DNA of 64,000 bases, taken from NCBI RefSeq assembly GCF_050947335.1, contig NC_134988.1, positions 2,852,001-2,916,000 on the forward strand, written 5' to 3'. Source of the DNA: Megachile rotundata (Eukaryota; Arthropoda; Insecta; Hymenoptera; Megachilidae). The position numbers were made by a program, and so were the translations under genes. Shown here in pieces: positions 44,530 to 56,328 of this stretch. The notes beneath the pieces are model-generated. The model ran no database searches. It was not told the origin of the DNA and saw only the letters and a program-made list of their open reading frames with translations. The first letter of the stretch is position 1. Each line of letters starts with the position of its first letter.

Positions 44530-44870
44530 ATAATAATTCCCCAAGATCCATGTTGAAAACTGCAGGTGCTGTGAAAAGTCCTCAGAATTTAGATTATGCG
44601 GCCGTATAAACTTATACGGGTGCATCTCGTACTCTTGAAGAATTCGATGTACCGCGGAGCGATGCATACTGAAATAAAATACAGAAATGTATTAATAAAT
44701 GGAGAAGGATACTTTAATATTAACGTTTTAATACTATTAACGTTACTTACCCGAAACGGCGAGCGACGTCTCCTATGCTTAGCGTTCCATCTTCATGGAA
44801 CTCTTCGACTACCTCGCGTTCCTTTTGCACTCGACGTGAATATAAAAAATATAAAATTCTGCGTTAGTCC
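44530..44870 (-). pseudogene. Transposase N-terminal fragment with an intron (left arm)
   Basis: This is the inverted duplicate of 45739-46074, with the same open stretches and the same 82-bp intron on the minus strand (about 44669-44750). Both fragments point outward from the palindrome centre. Long plus-strand frames at 44301-44609 and 44596-44937 are antisense shadows of it. Confidence 0.55.
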
Positions 44871-45738
44871 TTTGCAGGGACATTTCGATGGTTACTGTCC
44901 GGCAGCTCTCACGAAAATGCTCACGGGTCAAACATAGTTTTCTTTCCAAAACACACTTAGCCTTTCCCTACCCCATGGCTAGATATTTTAACAAAAGTGT
45001 GCATATTGTTTGAACAACTTCCCCGAGTCTAAATGCCATTTTTAACGTCCCCACGGGTTTTTCGAAACAATCAATTATACGACAGCCGATAGCTGCGAGA
45101 CTCGAATTCACCTGGATTGCCCATTGTCCCATTTAGGCTTGACCGTGTAATAAATTGTGCGAAGGCGAACTAACGGAAAGCTAATTACCTTAGATGACCC
45201 TTTTTACCAGACATTAAACATTTTGGTATAGCACGTAGCAGCAGCCGTTTTACAAAACAACGTTCGGAGCCGTAAAACAGTCCAATTCTCGTATCGACTG
45301 CTTTGTATTTTCGTGCTATCTGGCCAGGTATTGACGAACGGTATGTGACCAGTGGACAGAAAACCGTGTGCAATACCAAAATGTTTAATGTCTGGTAAAA
45401 AGGGTCATCTAAGGTAATTAGCTTTCCGTTAGTTCGCCTTCGCACAATTTATTACACGGTCAAGCCTAAATGGGACAATGGGCAATCCAGGTGAATTCGA
45501 GTCTCGCAGCTATCGGCTGTCGTATAATTGATTGTTTCGAAAAACCCGTGGGGACGTTAAAAATGGCATTTAGACTCGGGGAAGTTGTTCAAACAATATG
45601 CACACTTTTGTTAAAATATCTAGCCATGGGGTAGGGAAAGGCTAAGTGTGTTTTGGAAAGAAAACTATGTTTGACCCGTGAGCATTTTCGTGAGAGCTGC
45701 CGGACAGTAACCATCGAAATGTCTCTGCAAAGGACTAA

Positions 45739-46074
45739 CGCAGAATTTTATATTTTTTATATTCACGTCGAGTGCAAAAGGAACGCGAGGTAGTCGAAGA
45801 GTTCCATGAAGATGGAACACTAAGCATAGGAGACGTCGCTCGCCGTTTCGGGTAAGTAACGTTAATAGTATTAAAACGTTAATATTAAAGTATCCTTCTC
45901 CATTTATTAATACATTTCTGTATTTTATTTCAGTATGCATCGCTCCGCGGTACATCGAATTCTTCAAGAGTACGAGATGCACCCGTATAAGTTTATACGG
46001 CCGCATAATCTAAATTCTGAGGACTTTTCACAGCACCTGCAGTTTTCAACATGGATCTTGGGGAATTATTATTA
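45739..46074 (+). pseudogene. Transposase N-terminal fragment with an intron (right arm)
   Basis: Exon-like sequence reading REVVEEFHEDGTLSIGDVAR ends CGTTTCGG; GTAAGT opens an 82-bp intron (45852-45933) closed by TTTCAG. The next exon continues in frame as MHRSAVHRILQEYEMHPYKF and LNSEDFSQHLQFSTWIL, then a stop. This is a helix-turn-helix plus linker of the type seen at the start of insect DUF4817/IS630-like transposases. The catalytic domain is absent. The left arm has the mirror copy (about 44530-44870, minus strand). Confidence 0.6.
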
Positions 46075-47529
46075 ATCACAGGAGCAGTCCAGGACAATAT
46101 TAAAATAATCGGCCCCTTTCGGACACCCTCGGAGGCATCGGGAGGAACAATACCTTTTACCTGGGATTCTCCAGAAAGTGAAAGTGAAAACAAAAGTGTT
46201 TTGAAATAAAGACAGTGCAGTGACCTGTGAGTGCCACCAGCTGTGTTATAAGGTGCCAATGTCTGCGACAGGTCAACATCGGCAGGACGACCCAGTGGCA
46301 ATTACCCCATCACTTTCACTCTCGGATTATTAACAAACAGGATTATTTTCAAAGAATGGGTGAGTCTTATTTTAATAAATTTTCTGTAAATTAGTAGAGA
46401 CGTTAATACATTTGTTAGATCTCGCATTGAAACTCTATTTTATCACAAACAGAATAAGTATTTCCTATTAAAATACGTAAATTCGTTGGCCAATATTATT
46501 GTCGGAAATAAAACAAAAAAATTTCGATATTTAATGTCATATTCCTTGTCGATAACGAATTGCAGTATTCAATAAATTCCATTTGCATACTTTATGTTAA
46601 TTACACATAACTAATTCCGATCCTCTTTCATGAGAAATGAATAAATGAACATTACTTTTAATTATTCTGTTCGTTATTTAACTGAGTTTCGATGTAAAGA
46701 CTTCATATTAGACGTTAAGACAGTTCCGAGGAAAACTCAGTTGATCGCGCTCGCACTCCGGCGACCGGCTCGAAGCTTTTGCTGCCGCTTCTCGACGCGC
46801 GTAATCCCGGCGCTCTGATTGGTCCGTGTTTTTCGTTAATAACTCGAAAACGACGCTTCAAACCCGATTTTTGCAAAGGAAAATGTTGCTTAGAATCACG
46901 TCGGCTACCCCCCATTTCAGGGACCTACACGAGTTGTGAGACACCCTGTATAGAAAAAAAATAGCTATACAAGCTTTGCCTATGTTCGGCTGTCTAAAGG
47001 TTGACATGTTCAAGAAAATCTTTTAATTTTGCGCCGCCTCCGAAAAGGTTGAAATGTATTTAATACACTACCTAACGAGTAAATAGGTTTCATTCATATC
47101 TGTGACGTAATTGTATGATTGAATGAAATAGAAATTATTTTATACTTTTTAGTGCATTTCGAAGTCGGTGTATTTTTTTTCTTAAAATTATTTTATATTG
47201 AATACACCTTATTGTTGAAAGATATTGACCTGTTAATTTCACTCCTTAACCGCACACCACACGAATCCCACATTCTTTAGATTTGGTTATTTGCAAAAAC
47301 GAGTCGTTCAGTAAGTAAAAGCCACTCTTTACCTTACAAGCGCTGTTAACATCTGAACTTACAAGGTATGTCCTGAAAGTAATGTCAGTGACTTTATTGT
47401 GACGCGACTTCATGTCGGACCGCGATTTTTTCGGTTAAAATTGGTAGTACGGGAAGTCAGCTAAACAGATCTCCGCTGCTGAAGGTGCTCCGACCATCCG
47501 GAGAGTGAGGACGAGCGTATCCGTGAGAA

Positions 47530-50060
47530 TTGTTTTGTGTCACTGTGCAAGTCAAAATGCAGCACTCGTTAGAGCAAAGAATTGCGATCAAGTTTTGCGT
47601 GAATATTGGAAAGACCGCAACGGAAACGGTTGCTATGATCAAGTCAGCTTATAAAAAAGATGCCCTGTCAGATCAGCAAGTGTTTCAGTGGCACAAGCCC
47701 TTTTTGAAAGGCCAGGAAGAGGTCGACGACGAGGATCGTGCCGGACGGCCATCCACGACCACCACAGCCGACAATGTGACACGAGTGAGGGAATTGTTGA
47801 ACTCCGACCGACGGTTAAGTGTTCGTTTAATGGCCGATATGCTAAATATTCCAAAAACTCAAGTGTATGGCATCGTCACGAACCATATCGGCAGACAACT
47901 GGACGTTGCACCACGCTCTGGCCCATACTGCCTTTATCGTTTCCGACTACTTGGTTAAAGCCGGGGTGCCAACGATTCCTCAGCCCCCGTACAGCCCGGT
48001 CATAGCTCCCCCCGACCTTTTTTTGTTTCCACGAGTTAAAACACCCATGAAAGGCAAGATTTTCGGGACAGTAGACGGAATCAAAAGAGCTTGTGTAACG
48101 TCCCTGGGGAAACCTTTTTTCTTTCTACCGGCATCATCGCGACAATCTTCTATCCATCGATTAGAATAGTCAATTATCGACCGTAGTTGCCAATTATCGA
48201 CAGTACATTAAGTATCTATTACCATATCTATCAAATTCGACAGTCGGTAATCAGTACATATATATATATAATCATTTATATTAATTATCTTATAATTTTG
48301 ATTTAGAGTAGGTAATATTTTCCGCGAAAGTAATTGAATATTAAGTTAGAACAAGATTAATTATTATATTATTTTAATTCTAATAAATGTATAATTTTGT
48401 ATGAGAAATTTCCGTTACGCTATGATGTGCCTACATGCCGCGATACTCGCCCGAAATCCTTGAGATCAGCGCTAATCCTAGAAAAGGATCGAGCTATTAT
48501 TTCTATTTACGGCATTTTCAGACATTAAATTAATTAATTAACTAAATCAATTTATATACGTAAAATCAGTCAGTACTAAACTATTCATGGCCGGAACTAC
48601 AATTATTTTCTTCAATTAAAAAGCTGTAAATCGGAATAGATTCGACTCTCGTAGAATTCGTGCGCAGTTAATTAGAAAAGGACAGAAAATGTATTTTTCG
48701 CTAAAACACCGTTATACTGTTATTTTAATATCAAACTGTTAGCCAGAAATTAAAGAGCGACATTTAAAATATAATTAAACCGTTAAATTTTATAATTAAT
48801 GTATAATAACGAAATTATATGAAAATTTAGATATTCTGACGTCACGGAAATTTCAGGAATTCGACGAACCTGCGAGTATAAAAGGGCGAGCGAAACCCAT
48901 CTAAGCAGCAGAACAATTTTCGAAGTCGAACGCGATAGAAGTCTCCTTGATTAATATAACTGGAACAATTTTCGCTGTCAAAGAGCCAAAAAGATTCTTA
49001 ATACTTGACTGGTCAAGCGGGTATTTGCCATTCGGTTACTTGATCGCTGGGTTGTTTTAGCAGCTGGTGAACAACAGGCTCCCCAATTAAGCGATCTGGT
49101 TTTGGGTGTCAGTGTGCGCTCTGGCAAAAAGGGCTATAGACAATTAGTTGTCGAGTCAAATTAAACAAGAGTAATTGTTCCAAGGAAACTTATTAACTTT
49201 AGATAAATTTTGAAAGTTGAATTAGTAAAAGAATATTGTTCTGTCTTTAGCGTACATTTCCGTAGTCGACTACACCGCGTTAGATACTAGATAAATCTGT
49301 CTAATTTTGCGAAAACGTATCCTAATACGTTTAGAGAATCTCACTTAGGTCGAATTCCTCGCGGCGGTAGACTATAAAAGCGCTAACATTACTAATTTTG
49401 TAAAATTTCATTTATATTAGTTAGAAACCGAATCATACTTAGGTAGGATTCATTATAAATTACAAGCGTGTTAATCAAGTAAAGTCTTGTCACTGCGATA
49501 ACTTCGAACACGAAAATCGAATATATATAAGGAATATCAAATTTAGTTAATATTACAAATGCGAAGTTAAATTAGATACGGTCCAATATAAAGTACTGAC
49601 CAGCGAGTCTCATATCATTAAATTCATAATTATCTATTACATATTGTTTAATTTATCAATTTCTATATTATTTCAAGATCTATTTAGTTCTTTATACTAA
49701 TCAATCATTTATAATTTATATATATATTTCTTTATTTGTTGTTATTGTTAATTGTTAGTTTCATTTTCTTATCGTTTTATTGAATAAATCTAATTGTTGA
49801 AAGATTTTGACCTGTGGATTTCACTCCTTAACCGCACACCACACGAATCCCACAATCTTTATTTGTAAAATCGAGTCGTTTATGGGTAAAAGCCGCTCTT
49901 TACCTTTTAGCGCTTGTAATAAACTGAACTTAGGTCTCAGGCTTGTTACACTTGTACGGCGACATTGAAGGAAATTCCGGAGGAGACCTACAGCAATGCA
50001 TTCGAGAGCTAGAAGATTCGCTGGAGTCGATGTATTGACGCAGAAGGAGCCTATTTTGAA
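47530..50060 (+). pseudogene. mariner transposase, deleted and interrupted
   Basis: The N-terminal helix-turn-helix is intact: EQRIAIKFCVNIGKTATETV, QVFQWHKPF, DRAGRPSTT and LSVRLMADMLNIPKTQVYGI. A deletion then removes most of the catalytic domain and shifts the frame. The C-terminus resumes in another frame as ALAHTAFIVSDYL and PPYSPVIAPPDLFLFPRVK, where the last catalytic Asp of DD34D is retained. The LTR insertion at 48094-49950 splits IKRAC from TATLKEIPEETYSNAFES. Two lesions plus a later stop make it inactive, although its termini remain. Confidence 0.85.
48094..49950 (+). repeat. Solo LTR, copy 3, inside mariner transposase
   Basis: This 1,857-bp LTR starts TGTAACGTCCCTGG and ends CAGGCTTGTTACA, with a perfect CTTG target duplication (48090-48093, 49951-49954). 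It has one copy of the CTCCCCAATTAAGCGATCTGG subrepeat, where copies 1 and 2 have three related units, which explains its shorter length. TATAAAAGGGCGAGCG lies near 48877. The repeat TTGAATAAATC near 49781 gives a polyadenylation signal. Confidence 0.92.
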
Positions 50061-50160
50061 GATTTTTAATCATTTGTAGCGAGCAGTTCAATAAATGATT
50101 TTTAATCGACTTACTGACATTACTTTCAGGACATTCCATGTAGGTTCCAGAGTCGTTACA

Positions 50161-51689
50161 TCGCCGTAAACAAACGTATCGATACCACGTCAGTATAACA
50201 GGAAGCTATTTGGTGAAAGTTAAATAGAATAATAAATTAAGAAGTTAAAAATAATATTAAGTTCTTCATTATTCTTAATTAGGGTATCTTCTAATTAGTT
50301 TATCTTTGTTTACCTAGACAAAGTGTATTGTATTTATTTTATGCCTTCCAAAAGGAATAAAGAATAAATTCACAGAAAATTAGTTTTATTAACTATTTTA
50401 ATGAAGCAAAAGAATAAAGTCATGTTTCAAAACGAATGAATACTTTGTCTTTAAAATGAGGTAGAACTGGAATGGAATATCTAATTCAATAACTCACTGA
50501 AGTGAAATAAATCAATTCCTGAATACGTTTAATTTAAAAAATGCACAAACAACTGAAATAAAACTTATCCATTGATCCATGAAAAAACTAGCTTCGATAA
50601 AAAATATTTGTGTCACCTCGTAGATCCACCGATCAGCGGATTAACAGCTGATGTCCTGGCAGGGTCAATCATCTCGCAATTTTATTTCACTGTCTCTTTC
50701 TAATAATCGGAACGGGAAGAGGGCATTCGTCTAGAGACCTTTGGAGAACATTCTTCTCTCGAGAACACTACTTCGCCCACGGAAACGGCTTATAGAAAAT
50801 ATAATAGTATTTTTGAAATCGAACTTATTAGCGTTTCAATCATTTTCTACCTCGTCTTACACAAGTTATGATATTTTGTTGAAAGCATTAAGGTTTATGG
50901 ACAAAAAAGTTGAAAAGTCAAATACATAAGCGCGAGCAAATTTAATTTTGCATTGAAGTCTACGGGGATCTGGTTTTTCGGTAATTATTCCTCCGTGGTA
51001 CGTCCAATTTGAAATTTTTTTTTCTATGTCCATCTGGATGTACATACGCATGTGCGTGCAAAATTTGATGAGAATTGGTTGAGTGGTGCAAAAGAAAATT
51101 GGTCATTTATAATACTTATCACACTATTGTAAACAGTTTTTTTCTGTTAAAAATTATGACTATTAGAATTAATATTAAATATATGCAATGGCAATAAAGA
51201 CGTTTATCGAGATTGGTTTTAAAAGTATGTTATTAATAAGTTCTACTGAAAAACGAAATAATGTTGCTAATTTTCACTTGCAATTAATAGTTAAATTAAT
51301 AATTTTAGTAATTTCATTAAAATATTGTTTCCGCATTTAATTCATTAAATGAAAGTTTTGGTTTCCTTTCATTTGATTTGTAAACCTAGGAGTAATAAAT
51401 TAAAAAACTAGTTTCGATAGTTCGTAAGTACTTTTGCATAGTTTAAGGAAACATCAAACAAAAACAGTTCATAATATCAATATCAGCTAACAATAAGTAT
51501 ACTTTCATTGTGCAAAAATATCAAATTAAAAATCTATTTTAATAAGTTAACTAGCGAAAAAACAAAATATGGAAAAACCACACATAATAAAGCTCATTTC
51601 TGCCAAATTTAAATTCCAGTCACTAGTATTCAAATTTGAAGTATAAAAACTCAGATCATACAGGAGATCGAACAGTACAATATGCAATG
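50161..51689. other. Intergenic, no gene recognised
   Basis: AT-rich. The first 60 bases (GTATCGATACCACGTCAGTA) resemble 21550-21590. Near 51050-51080 GTGCAAAATTTGATGAGAAT is a phrase common in insect repeats. Frames at 50741-50929 and 50866-51051 lack motifs. Confidence 0.4.
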
Positions 51690-52568
51690 AAAATAAGAAA
51701 GGTCAAGGGGTATCTTAAAGTAAAGTCCCCTTATAAGTGTTATCATCGAAACATAAATACTTCATTAGATCGTTTCCCCGCAATAATAATCAATAATTTT
51801 ACGTATATTCCGAAGAATCATCAAATTTTTCCTCATTTTCTCTAAAATGAAGCTACATATCAAAATATTTTATATAATTCCTTAAATTTTAATTTTATCG
51901 TAATACTGAAGTGGGACTCACATTCCTTTATATATGTACAAATTTTTACAAGAATTTAGGTAAAAATTTATATTTTGACATGTTCATCTCCATATTATCC
52001 ATATTTACATAAGAAATAAATGTAACTTAGTCCTTCATTTTTCATGAAACAATCTTACATAGTGATCAACTAATAAATAATTTTAATAAATGCTTTAAAA
52101 ATTAAATAATTTCTCTCACAATCGACTTACGCGAAACAGTTCGGTAAGCATTTCTTAAGATTTTAGAATAAAAGCTTTTTTTAAAATCATCAAAAATATA
52201 ATGCGCATTTTTTCATAAATATTTACAATATTATAACACATAAAAATTCTTTATTGTTTTGAATTTTATTCAAATTAATGTTAATAATTATATTTAATTA
52301 CAAAAGCGTTGTTCATACTTGTTTGTGTATGTATTTATTATATCGATAATTTAGTGTATGAGTAATTAAGTAATTGAGACAATCTTTGCAATTGCTACAT
52401 GTACTATAGCAACAAATCAAATTTCTGTACACATAGTAACGACGATCGATGGTGGGGACATTTGTACTAAGCAGTACCGCTTTATAATAATCGACAGTTA
52501 TAAGTAAAATACAGTACCACTCAAATCGCTGTAACAAGTCCGAAGATTCGATCGAACGGACAGACGCA

Positions 52569-55264
52569 ATGAAGAAGATGTCAACGTTTAGTTTCTTGTT
52601 TAACTGCATTATCCTGTCAATTGGTTTTGAAGAAATTTTGTCGATGCCGAACAGTTCATTGGAAAAATTTGAGGCTGTCGAGGTTCAAAATGAGCGGAAT
52701 TGTGCTCCAAATTTATCCAAACAGAATTATCCCAATCAGAATGATCAGTTGTACGGGTTGACTCACTCAAAGTCTCATGACACTCCTTTACGCGATGATT
52801 ATTATTACACACTCGGAATCGGCGCGCATAAACTTCACACCAGAGCACGGACTTGGAACGAGGCGCGAAGAATTTGTATTGAAGAAGGTGGCCATTTGGC
52901 AATCATCAATTCTGTTGCGGAAGAGCGTGTAAGTTTACCTGTATTTTTTGGTAATGGACTTATAAAAAAGAATTATAAAATTATCTGTTTATCATGTATT
53001 TATGTATTACTCGAAAAATATTCTAAAAATTTTTACACACATTTCACGATCATGTAAAACAGCAGATAAAAAAGGTTTTGATGTATCAATCATTCCATTA
53101 GCATTCCAAAAGGTGCTGTATACTAAATTAGCCTTTAAAATTCACAGTTAACGTCAAACGATAATCGTGCTCTTTATATTACGATATATTAAAAATAGTA
53201 CTTTATTACTGTAAAGTATAATATGTGATAATTATATTTCGTTTGAATATAGCTGAAAATTTACAATCAATTTATAGTTCATATACCAAGATTAATAGGG
53301 AATTAAAGCGTTCAATTGAATTAAATACTAAAATATAGAGACATATTAAGAAAAATAAAACTAATTTTACAAAAATATTAGAATAAACTTCATTGAATCT
53401 TACAAATAAGCTTACCATTTCATTAACTTGATTTCTTTTTTGACCTACAAGTATTAATTTTCTGAAATTGAAAATTAAATATAAACAAAATAAATTAGTT
53501 ACGCTTTGTCACAAATAGAACGTATGAAACTGGCCTTCCCAGGAAAAAGTATGTCGTCAAATTCTTACATGCGACAATTATTAACTATGCACAATAACTA
53601 CACCTAAAAACTTTAAAATAACATCGACTTTCAAATTTGATATTAGTAGATTAAAGAAGAGTTCAAATTAACGTAAAGATTAAATCACTTATAATAATTA
53701 ATAATAATTATGTTTTATCTTTGATAGTATATTGCTCTTGATATTCCCCTGAAGTTCCTTTCTTTTAATTCGTTACTGAAGTTTTTCATTAACCTCTTAA
53801 AAGCTCAAACTATCAGTGTACTTGCGTAGATAATATTCTGTAAGGCGTAAAAAATGATACTGACCTACTATTAACGCTTAAATGCCCAGATTCTTTAATG
53901 ATAATCAAAATATTTTCTGGTTCTCTTATTTTTGTGTTGCATAAACATTACTGAGGTTCAAAAATTTTCAAATTTTTAAAATAACAAACTTTAACATCTA
54001 AAAGTTTTTTAAACTTCTAATTTTATAATTCAAACTGCGAAATTAAAAAATTTTCAAATTTAAAAACACAAAACTTTTCTAATTACTGATCCTACAAAGT
54101 TTAAAATGTAAACATATTCAAGTGGGAGTTATTTAAAAAATGTTTACATGTTTAAACACCAAAAAACAGTTGGCAAAATATACACACTCAGAAATTCAGA
54201 AATTTTGAAAATTACAAGCTTTAAGATTTTTAAACTTTAAAAATAACAAGTTTGAAAATTTCTAATCTGATATTTATTTTAAATATTTCGAAACTTTTAA
54301 ATGGTTGGAGTTCCACATTTCCAAATTTGTATACTTTAGAAGTTTTACATTTTTAAGTAGCAAATGTTATGTTAAATAAAACAAATATTAAGATACGCAA
54401 AATCTTTTTCCCAATGTTTTAAATTGAGCAATGTTTTTAAAATGGGATTATATTCTTGTATTATCATGATCACGAGGTCAAGATCGATGCAATGACCTAT
54501 AACACTATGATTCTCGTGTAACCTTAAACGTGATACATCCGGAAACGTTTAAATGAAGAAATTTGTATTTTCAAAATTATCGTTACTTTAAAAGGGAAAA
54601 GTGTCTAGGAATAAGAAACTAATATAAAAAACATTTATGTTTATCAGCTGTTACAAAGTAACGGTTGAAGCATAAAATATAAAGTTATTTTTAGTCTGTT
54701 TTCTGTAATAGGTTCACTTTGCAGTTCGATTTCAGTCGTAATATCCGATAGGGAAAGTCGTGTTTTATTTGATGTTCTATTAAATTTGGATTCATTGTGT
54801 TACTAGTAATCTACATTTATGCTCTTTGAACTATTAAAAACACAGTATTAGCGTTCCTCAAATGTCATCTATTAATTGAATGATATATGATGAAAAGTAC
54901 GTCGATAGTATTATCTTCACTCGAACCTATATTAATCCTTTATTCTTTTTTCCAGGTACTAATGGATATATTTAATCGAACGGGCCCGATAAAGGGTTCC
55001 TCACTTAACGATGAAGCCTTGTTAGGTATACATGATCTATTCGCAGAGAATGATTGGACTACAGTATTCGGGGACTCGCTAGCGAAAACTGGCTTCAGCA
55101 CATGGAGTGATAAGTGGAATGGACAGCCAGATAATTGGCGTAACATACAACATTGTGGTGCAATTTTAAAGGAAGGCGGAATGGACGATCTAGCCTGCAA
55201 TCAGCCGTACGCATTCTTCTGCGAACTGCCTATCCCATCATTATTAAATCAAGTTATCTCATAA
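52569..55264 (+). CDS. C-type lectin B, two exons (52569-52928, 54956-55264)
   Basis: This is a predicted secreted lectin of 222 residues, paralogue of lectin A. A signal peptide (FLFNCIILSIGF) is followed by a ~50-residue polar linker rich in Asn, Gln and Ser, then one CTLD. The splice is GT-AG, phase 0 (CGT|gtaagt, ttccag|GTA). Landmarks are RTWNEARRIC (Cys103), GGHLAIINS, ALLGIHD, WSDKW, QPDNW (177-181), Cys187, GGMDD, Cys201 and Cys209. QPD predicts galactose-type binding, with MDD in place of the usual WND calcium ligand motif. Compared with A the linker is 35 residues longer and the C-terminus extends by nine residues (SLLNQVIS). The ATG at 52569 was chosen; a second in-frame ATG at 52578 matches the start of A. 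AATAAA lies at 55472-55477. Confidence 0.87.
52929..54955 (+). other. Intron of lectin B
   Basis: This 2,027-bp AT-rich intron aligns with that of lectin A except for a B-specific 420-bp stretch near 53800-54220 and the absence of the LTR. It has no nested gene. Confidence 0.8.
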
Positions 55265-56328
55265 CTAATGCGAAAATGTCTTCAATACCCTTCAAATGAA
55301 ATAGAACAGTCATTTACTGATCTATGCATGCACTCTGTTATGTGCAGATTCAATCTCAGTATGGTTTACGAATGTGCATGCCTATCTGAGAAACCTCTAA
55401 AATTAAGTGTGTTAGTTGTAAATTGCCTTAGAACTGACTATCTAATTAAATCTTTGTGTTAGATGAACTGAAATAAATTATTTTATATAATATTAAAATC
55501 AGTTCGATTTGACCGATCTTAATTAGATCATACATGCTTGAAGCTCCGTAATTCTAATTCACTTTTTCATCCTCTCATTTCTTTTTGTCTGACTCCATTG
55601 TCTTAAATTCTCATAAACGTAATTATTAACATTTGCGAGTTCTTATCGTGGATAAAAAGACTTAATTTATGAAAAATGCTATAAATTGAAGTATAATAGA
55701 AGGCGGTGACAGAAACACAAATTTCACTGTGCATTCAATGAAAATTTCGTAAATAAAATGCGTTGTTGTAAAAAGGTTTACGAAATATGATACAATTATT
55801 TTATATGCCTCTCTATCATCTCAGTTCTTCTATTACTTCTTAATACAGTAACATTATCTATGGCACCTTCAAATTCTCATAACAACCATTTGTACGAACT
55901 TTATGTAGTAAAAAGCATGTGAAATGTGCTCTTTGTTTAAAATAACAAATGTCAACAATGTGTTTAATTTTATTCACTAATGGCGCTGTATGGCGCAAAG
56001 CTAGGGCAAAATGTACCAGTGGTTGCAAATATAACAAGACTATGTATTTTTTTATTTTTAAGCGAATATCAGTCTGTGACTCGGAAACGTCATCTGCTTT
56101 ATTTAACAGTTTATATAACAGTAGATTGCTTAAATACAATTACATAACATGATTTCAATCGACGTACTAATTATACCATCGTTGAGATACTATTAAAGGC
56201 TGCCAACCAAACAATAAATAGACGATCATGTCATACAAACAATTTGATATTTTAAAAGATAAATAGTTAAAATAAATAGCGCTGTTGATATTGCTACTTT
56301 CTACTATCTATTCAGTCTTACTCTAGGG

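Larger units (their letters stand above)
43654..46948. mobile_element. 3.3-kb palindromic DNA transposon derivative
   Basis: Left arm 43654-45228 and right arm 45374-46948 are both 1,575 bp and almost identical inverted copies around a 145-bp spacer. The ends are CAGGGTGTCTCACAACTCG and its complement, flanked by TA (43652-43653, 46949-46950). A TA target and a TACAGGGTGTC-type end suit an IS630/Tc1/mariner-like element. Each arm carries an N-terminal transposase fragment, so the element looks like a dimerised, internally rearranged derivative. Few mismatches separate the arms (one near 43803 versus 46799). Confidence 0.85.
43092..47202. mobile_element. U-flanked element carrying unique cargo and a later palindrome
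   Basis: U copies at 43092-43276 and 47010-47202 are inverted relative to each other, so they could be ~185-bp terminal inverted repeats of one element. Removing the later palindromic insertion (43654-46948) leaves a core of about 440 bp that includes a minus-strand 102-codon frame (43264-43572). The left U copy that lies outside, at 38393, shows that U also occurs alone. No target duplication was identified with confidence. Confidence 0.45.
47362..50140 (+). mobile_element. mariner element, internally deleted, holding solo-LTR copy 3
   Basis: Termini CAAGGTATGTCCTGAAAGTA and the complement of TACTTTCAGGACATTCCATG are inverted repeats flanked by TA (47360-47361, 50141-50142). Without the LTR it is about 918 bp, shorter than the ~1.3 kb of complete mariners. 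It sits in solo-LTR copy 4 between AACTTA and GGTTCC, the same spot where copy 2 took its fold-back element. Confidence 0.85.
38596..50160 (+). repeat. Solo LTR, copy 4, 5'-truncated and expanded by nested insertions
   Basis: LTR sequence is found in order at 38596-40409, 41085-41436, 47203-47361 and 50143-50160, ending GGTTCCAGAGTCGTTACA. Landmarks match the other copies: GAGTATAAAAGGCCGAGCG at about 39125, CTCCCCAATTAAGCGATCTGG near 40050, and the CTCCTTAACCGCACACCACACG box near 47250. Insertions account for about 9 kb: a piggyBac MITE, the R3/U/palindrome block, and a mariner that contains LTR copy 3. It is the oldest of the four copies by divergence. Confidence 0.78.

Noticed and set aside
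44301..44937. Two overlapping plus-strand frames of 102 and 113 codons, duplicated at 45665-46301 minus
   Set aside because: They lie antisense to the transposase N-terminal fragments in the palindrome arms and cross its intron; shadows, not genes.
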